A stretch of 64,000 nucleotides of DNA, from positions 1 to 64,000 of the forward strand of contig JACCGJ010001965.1 of NCBI GenBank assembly GCA_013407085.1. Direction: 5' to 3'. The DNA is from Atriophallophorus winterbourni (Eukaryota; Platyhelminthes; Trematoda; Plagiorchiida; Microphallidae). Position numbers and translations under genes: made by a program. The notes beneath the pieces were generated by a model. The model worked only from the letters and a program-made list of their open reading frames with translations, had not been told where the DNA came from and ran no database searches. The first letter of the stretch is position 1, and every line of letters begins with the position of its first letter. Positions 58,866 to 64,000 of this stretch are shown here, one piece after another.

Positions 58866-58962
58866 ATGCCTGGGCAACCTGACAGTATCTTAGCCCACGT
58901 ACAGTCTCTGACTGTGCGGCACTTGGCCTGGATCAGGCTTGTGCTTTCATACCATACCATTA
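58866..58962 (+). repeat. SINE-like repeat, 5'-truncated
   Basis: Starts at GCCTGGGCAACCTGACAGTA, ends TGTGCTTTCATACCATACCA. The promoter-like half is missing. Confidence 0.88.
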
Positions 58963-59019
58963 TGCAAATTCAATTTCCTTTGTAACCTGGATTTTCGACT
59001 TAAGGTGATGGAGCTAACA

Positions 59020-59200
59020 ATGGAATACTTCTAATATTGTCGCGCTCGATGACGAACGTATCATCGACATAGCGTCATTAGGTATTAAAGCTTCGTGTTT
59101 TAAAGTTATCATTTTCAAATGCTTCGAGTGCATATTTACCACCACTGGGAAAATAGGTGAGGCCATTAGTAAACCTTTGAAGAATCTAGAAAACATTTAT
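59020..59200 (-). pseudogene. Penelope reverse transcriptase fragment
   Basis: Minus strand reads KGLLMASPIFPVVVNMHSKH (block B) and, in the next frame, RYVDDTFVIE (catalytic box, about 59085-59055). Related to but distinct from the 53.2-kb copy. Confidence 0.7.
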
Positions 59201-59289
59201 CACGTTGATATTTTATGTGCGTGTGTATAGATTTTGTCTCAAACATAAACATAGAGCTGAAATTCCGAATAGCGTCGAAAACAGTAATT

Positions 59290-59780
59290 GAATTCTTATT
59301 AGTATTCTTCTTCTGGCGTAGAGGCGTGAAGCGCACCAGAGAAGAGCATCGATCACGAGCTCCATGATGAGATGCAGAACACCACCCTCCGGTATAATGC
59401 AAGAGCGGAAAGAACCGAAAAGTTCAACCACAACGAGCGCAAGCAAACAAGGATTTTGGTTTGGGTTAGGGTGGTAACTTGTTGGAACCCATTTGCAATT
59501 CGTCACGGTTGGTCAAACAAACCCAACTTGACGAGGGCTTGGAGAGAACCGTATGACACGAAATCGGCTGATACAATCAGATTGAAGTGACAATCGGCAG
59601 AGATGGGCTCCAGACTTTATTGTGGTCACGGGATTCGCATATAAAAGACTGGGTTGTGTCGTGTTTCTTGTCATTCACATAATAAAGACTTGATCAATTG
59701 CTGTTGTCAAGTATGAATCGTTAGATACAGTGTCCTCGGAGTGTGAATTGTTACGTGAAACCCGTGGGGGGGAGGAAACG
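59290..59780 (+). promoter_or_regulatory. Possible LTR-like promoter/polyadenylation unit
   Basis: A TATAAAA box at 59640-59646 and AATAAA at 59680-59685 sit in a moderately GC-rich block, an arrangement seen in LTRs. No second copy or flanking short duplication was found, so this could be a solo LTR or an unrelated promoter. Confidence 0.3.
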
Positions 59781-59865
59781 GTGAGGACGTTCAATCGAGT
59801 CTCGTCTAGGTGTGCGTCAATAACGTAATACTCGTAATGACCAGGACGCAAATTACAATGCACGG

Positions 59866-60072
59866 ATGTGCAATCGTGCAGCATTTCTGTGCTGTACGGC
59901 TAACATCGTGCTAAATTGATTGGTCAACGGTAGTGAGCTGCATGTTGAAACACGCTGGAGTCTCACTACCATTTCTATTTCCCCCCTCAAATCTGTCTAG
60001 GCCTGGGCAACCTGACAGTATCTTAGCCCACGTGCAGGCTTGTGTTTTCGTACCATACCATACCATACCAGT
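59866..60072 (+). repeat. SINE-like repeat
   Basis: Full-length except for a short deletion before the tail. Box A-like TGGTCAACGG at 59921-59930, box B-like GCTGGAGTCTC at 59954-59964, tail CATACCATACCATACCA. It lies just 3' of the unrecognised host exon at 60164. Confidence 0.92.
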
Positions 60073-60163
60073 ATAATCACAATGAATACAACGATGTCAA
60101 GCGGCTCAATTGCTTGTTCATAAAGCAATATAAAATAATGCACGTTGAAATAAACGAACCTCA

Positions 60164-60745
60164 TTACGGCGATGGAGTAGAAGGCGACTGTGTGAGTTTG
60201 CGCATCAGGGTGGCCATACGCCGTTCAGTTTTCTTGGAAACACTGATCCCTTTAAATCCCAAGCGACTGGCTTTGACTTGCCGTAGCTGTACTTTCCGTT
60301 CAGTCAGTTTTCTTACCAGATCAGGATCCAATGGAGCAGCACCGGGAAACTTTGGCACACATGCTTCATCCATTGTTTGCCCAGTAAATATTTGGAACCG
60401 TAGGCAGTTTTCAGTTAGAGGTTTCCGGCGAGCATGGAGAGGTTTGGATTTCAGCAAAGATCCCTCTCGTACCGTTGGCAAACCGGTCAATTTAGGTGGG
60501 GAATAGTGAGGTTTCAACCAATCAGGGGCAGGAGTCACATTTTCTGAACATGTGATCAGCGAATTGTCGGTACGGGAATCGGGGGCCCAGGAAGGTAAAC
60601 TGGGGGAGTCATCGCTCTTGGAAGAATTATTATACAACGGGACCGCAAAAGAAGCATCCAGAGGAACGGAAGATTGTGGATTTGGCACATCAACGATGGA
60701 AGCCGTTTCACGAGCGGGTTTAGACTGTTCCATAGATTCGGTTGA
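60164..60745 (-). CDS. Terminal exon of an unrecognised protein (193 residues)
   Basis: A single open exon starts after a TCCTTTTGCAG acceptor (phase 0) and ends with TAA at 60166-60164. The ORF's apparent upstream Met lies in the intron. The first 90 residues are polar and Ser/Pro-rich. The C-terminal half looks folded or at least conserved in character: PDWLKPHYSPPKLTGLP, CLRFQIFTGQTMDEACVPKF, then a basic helical stretch DLVRKLTERKVQLRQVKASR and KKTERRMATLMRKL. I do not recognise the family. Its GC content, codon use and clean splice acceptor resemble the WDHD1 exons rather than the surrounding repeats, so I consider it a real host exon. Upstream exons must lie above 60745 but none could be identified before the window edge. 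Antisense reading frames here are shadows. Confidence 0.7.
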   Translation of the reverse strand, partial: STESMEQSKPARETASIVDVPNPQSSVPLDASFAVPLYNNSSKSDDSPSLPSWAPDSRTDNSLITCSENVTPAPDWLKPHYSPPKLTGLPTVREGSLLKSKPLHARRKPLTENCLRFQIFTGQTMDEACVPKFPGAAPLDPDLVRKLTERKVQLRQVKASRLGFKGISVSKKTERRMATLMRKLTQSPSTPSP

Positions 60746-62282
60746 CTGCAAAAGGAGCATTCAGCGTACTAGTCGTGGAATGCACATGGAGAGGGGGTCA
60801 AAAAAGAGTAATTATTACAACGCGGAAAAATACAAGAAATCTTGCGATTTCTATAAAAGGCCTTGTTCGACACACGAGTATCAATGCCGAATCGCTATAA
60901 GCGAACACCGTGAAACCGAAAAATGGAAGTTACATGAGCGCTCTCATCCTTTGCAATTACACTCAATGATTATTTGTGCCTGTTTGTTGTAATCCAGTGG
61001 AGACAGTAAGACTGTACTCAGTGAACTTTCGAACAGCGGAAAAGTTTTATATTTTGAAGGCCCTGTTAAACATGTCAGGTACAAAATTTGTAATTTTGGA
61101 ATGTGAGCCCGGGGTAATACCACAGATTTGATAGGCTGACTTCGATCCTTTGTGTGGATCAATCATCCAAAGGTTAGCATTGCCAATCTGTTTAAAAGCG
61201 GTGATTTTCCATAACAAAGTGGAGTTTGGAATGCTAGCATATTACAAACGCAATTACGCGGATAATTCTCAGATGGATCAGAACTACAGAAGCAAAATAA
61301 ACTGCTTGGTTAACGAAGACACGCTTGTGTGTTGAATGCAAAACTAGCCTGATTATGACGGTTGAAAACACGAGTAAATTATATCTCGTAGCAATCTTAT
61401 GTAATTTTTGTTGGATAGATTGGGAGGGTAATACGCTAGCAGCAAATGCATGCTAATCAATAATGTTGAACCCATTTGTCACGTCGTTCGGAGATAGATA
61501 TTTATCTCACATACTAAACCGAAAATAGCCCTAATATAAATCGTTAGTGCGGTGTAAGTGATATAAATGAATGCGAGTGTGGGTTCAACCCCATTCAGAT
61601 GTTTGGGTGCGTATGTGATCCAAAGGTTGGTCCTGCTAGCCAAATGCTGAGCAACTTAGACGAATGGGCACTAGGCCCTTCATGTAAGGAACAATTCTAG
61701 CCGGCCTGATGCTTACACGCGAGATATTAAATGCTACTTATCGACGTCCACGCACAAGTTTAACGATACTCCAGCTCACAGTTAGACGCAAAATAATTCC
61801 GACAATATGCTCTACTTTACCTTACCCAAATGACAGCAAATATTCCAGTCTATTTCAATTGTATCATTTAAACAGGACCTTTCAAGCTAGCAGTATCATC
61901 AAGCAAAAGGCTTTTCAACCAAAAATCTTGAATCAGGAAAAGCACGGTCACATTTAGTTACAAAAATATAGATTATTTTAAGGAAGACACTTGGATACGG
62001 AATGAAAAGAATTTTGTCAAAGTTTAATTTTTCGCACAACAGCCAAATCTGATTGCGAGTATTTGGCCAACAAGCGAGGCATTTGGATATTGCAATAGGT
62101 GCTCACCATTAAATGATGACATATTCAAGTTCAATGATAAAACACATGCAAGCTGAAATGATATCTAAAAGAAAAAATAAGCATTCAATAACTCACTGTG
62201 GCATGAAATATGTATCAGCAGCATCTACAATGTAAAAGCTGCAATGCATTGTTTTTCCAACTCAATTAACGATTTTAGGCTG
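60746..62282. other. No gene recognised
   Basis: Should contain upstream introns of the 60164-60745 exon. Frames at 60552-60992 and 61709-61957 are not recognised. A stretch near 60990-61080 (GTGGAGACAGTAAGACTGTA, CAGTGAAC) weakly resembles repeat R2. Confidence 0.4.
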
Positions 62283-63000
62283 TTATTCAGCATCAGGTGA
62301 AGAGGCAAGATTACGTTTAGTGAGCCTTGAAACAGTGATGGAGTGGGAAACAATGTTTAATCTGAATCCACAGTCAGATAGGGTCGAATCAGGTGCTAAG
62401 CACGGAAAAACGTAGAAATATCCAACGATTGGTTCGAATATCCCGGACTTACTACCTATAGTTTAGAGCACCGGCGGTTGTCAAAATAACAGCGTTACAC
62501 ATTAAAATTCAACAACATTGCAACAGCCGAAAATCGCAAATTAAAGAAAACGAAATGCCTGCATGCGAAAATGGCATGACACCGCTTTGGTCATGAAATC
62601 GGCAATAGTTAATAGCATATTATCACACACACCCCAAACACATCACTGATGATAAAAGAACTCACAGAAAGCTGAAAACAAAAGGAATTTCGCCTAAGGC
62701 GCATTGAACGTCTCCTTGGTGGTCCTTCCGTACAATCGTCGGGAGATTTGATCAGATTTGCTGGGTCTATGCCTGCCAACATTAGGCTTTTGCGCCTCTT
62801 GACACTGTGAACAAAACACGATTGGATGACAAGAAATCATCAATGGATAAAATTGAAAAGATGTGGCATGTTAAAATACTTATATGATAATTCTTTTCCT
62901 CTGTTTCAAGGCTCACTGTAACTATTCTTCACTGTCTCAACCTGATGATTGCAAACAGACAGAAACTGGTTTTGTGCGGGAGTGAGAGCAACACAACACA
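62283..63000. repeat. Repeat R2, element with inverted ends
   Basis: Left end CATCAGGTGAAGAGGCAAGA then TTTAGTGAGCCTTGAAACAG; right end, inverted, TGTTTCAAGGCTCACTGTAA then CACTGTCTCAACCTGATGAT, and beyond it CAGAAACTGGTTTTGTGC and GAGCAACACAACACAAAGTG as in 35097-35330. No transposase frame between the arms. Confidence 0.6.
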
Positions 63001-63449
63001 AAGTGACATGTGTTTAACGAAATTTCAAACTGGGAACGCCAGTAAATCGGGATTTTAGGGGACGAGTGCGGTCGCGTAATGAAAATTTTCGGTTAATGTA
63101 ACCCTGTACACAAAAATGCCAAAAAAAGAAATAAGAATATCCCCTTTCAGTATCACTTGAACTCCACTTGCGGTTCTGAGCGGTTTGAACATACCCGATG
63201 CAAACAGTTAGATCAAGTTACTTAAAGACGACAGACAAACATCATGTACCGTCAGAATGCTGATCACGGGTTGGTCGTGGGCTATATTGCTCACGGAACA
63301 GCTGTTTATATCGGAAACATGGTTAGCAAATAAAAGCAGCGGTGGAGACGAATTTCCTTCAAAAAGAATTACAATGGAAAAATGGGTGGTGTATGTTGCA
63401 CCAATTTGGGCAGTGTTTTAGTATTATGCAATAAAATCACACAATCCCA

Positions 63450-64000
63450 AGGTTGTCACAGCCGGGGGTGGTGGTGGGGATAAGCTCCCGCTACCTACAA
63501 AATGCTCCCATACGGTGTGCGTCTCAAATAGCCTTTCACAACCGAAGCCCAACTCCTGGCCTGCTCGTGGCGGAACTGCTTCTACTGACAGGAGAAGGGG
63601 CGAAGGCGGGTGACTTCCGCCTCAAAACCAGTTCGCTTCGGGTAGATGGAGCTCGTCAGCCTGGGAGGGCAGTCCATCTAGGGGATGGAAACCCTGACTC
63701 CAAACCTCCGCTTCCTGTGGATTACACAATCACAATACTCCGCCGAGGACGGTCCCAAGCCCGTCTGCAAAAGGAGGAGGGTTAGACGCGGGGTCAGCAA
63801 CCCCACTCTGTAAAAACCTCATCTGAGGTAAAAATGAAGCAGACTGGTGAAAGCCCACCGGAAGCCAGTCAGCAGATGAATCTTCTGTCGATGAAAGCAA
63901 CACAAAGATTGCCACATGGAACGTCCGTACGATGTATGAGACCGGAAAGGCTGCACAGGTCGCGAAAGGAATGCAAAGATATGGTATACAACTGCTGGGA
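63450..64000 (+). mobile_element. 5' end of an APE-type LINE, continuing past the window
   Basis: A GC-rich leader (63450-63850) precedes a frame reading ADESSVDESNTKIATWNVRT followed by MYETGKAAQVAKGMQRYGIQ and LLG at the window's end. KIATWNVRTM is the first strand of the AP-endonuclease domain, with the catalytic Asn. The frame is open from a TGA near 63852 to the end of the window. This copy may be younger than the other LINEs here. Confidence 0.8.

Noticed and set aside
60042..60506. 154-codon plus-strand frame, and the frame at 60552-60992
   Set aside because: Antisense shadows of the splice-supported minus-strand exon at 60164-60745, starting in a SINE-like copy.
63453..63785. 110-codon plus-strand frame before the LINE endonuclease
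   Set aside because: Lies in the GC-rich leader, in a different frame from the endonuclease, with proline/arginine-rich low-information sequence.

Overview
The window is eukaryotic genomic DNA, most likely from a digenean trematode. I infer this from AT-rich, repeat-dominated sequence, short exons with GT-AG introns (many of 32-42 bp at one gene's 5' end), and decayed non-LTR, Penelope-like and Ty3/gypsy retroelements of flatworm type. There are no operons or other prokaryotic features. Species cannot be named from the sequence alone. All exon joins below are read from splice sites and phase agreement, not from transcripts.

Three host coding loci are supported, all on the minus strand. (1) A complete 16-exon gene at 34806-20758 encodes a 1225-residue orthologue of WDHD1/AND-1/Ctf4, the replisome hub that couples CMG helicase to DNA polymerase alpha. 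(2) The last four recognisable exons of an EPS15-type endocytic adaptor lie at 14641-9791 (DPF motifs and C-terminal ubiquitin-interacting motifs); its EH domains were not found. (3) The terminal exon of an unrecognised protein lies at 60745-60164.

Most of the rest is mobile DNA. CR1-like LINE remnants: 1-1080 (-), 15737-16800 (+), 17220-18070 (-), 29110-29815 (+), 43040-45160 (-), 46600-49020 (+), 49080-50850 (-). Other AP-endonuclease LINE remnants: 6290-8420, 10870-11130, 13030-14460, 19130-19480, 38350-39020, 57147-57254, 58258-58690, and a 5' end at 63450-64000 that leaves the window. Penelope-like elements: 52084-54543 (a reverse transcriptase plus GIY-YIG element bounded by about 700-bp inverted repeats), 57330-58257, a 3' scrap at 25587-25735, and a fragment at 59020-59200. 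Gypsy-like remnants: 3280-4600 (integrase) and 36537-38115 (two short LTRs around a deleted gag-protease-RT remnant).

A SINE-like repeat of about 220 bp with a CATA-rich tail occurs about 15 times in both orientations, including six of the longer WDHD1 introns. Two further short repeat families are visible at 34975-35340 / 62283-63000 and at 4960-5200 / 32286-32430 / 39335-39550. A gap of exactly 1000 N (41885-42884) begins inside a 24-bp tandem repeat. The most interesting signals are the inverted-repeat Penelope element, hammerhead-ribozyme-like motifs in two Penelope families, and the SINE family.
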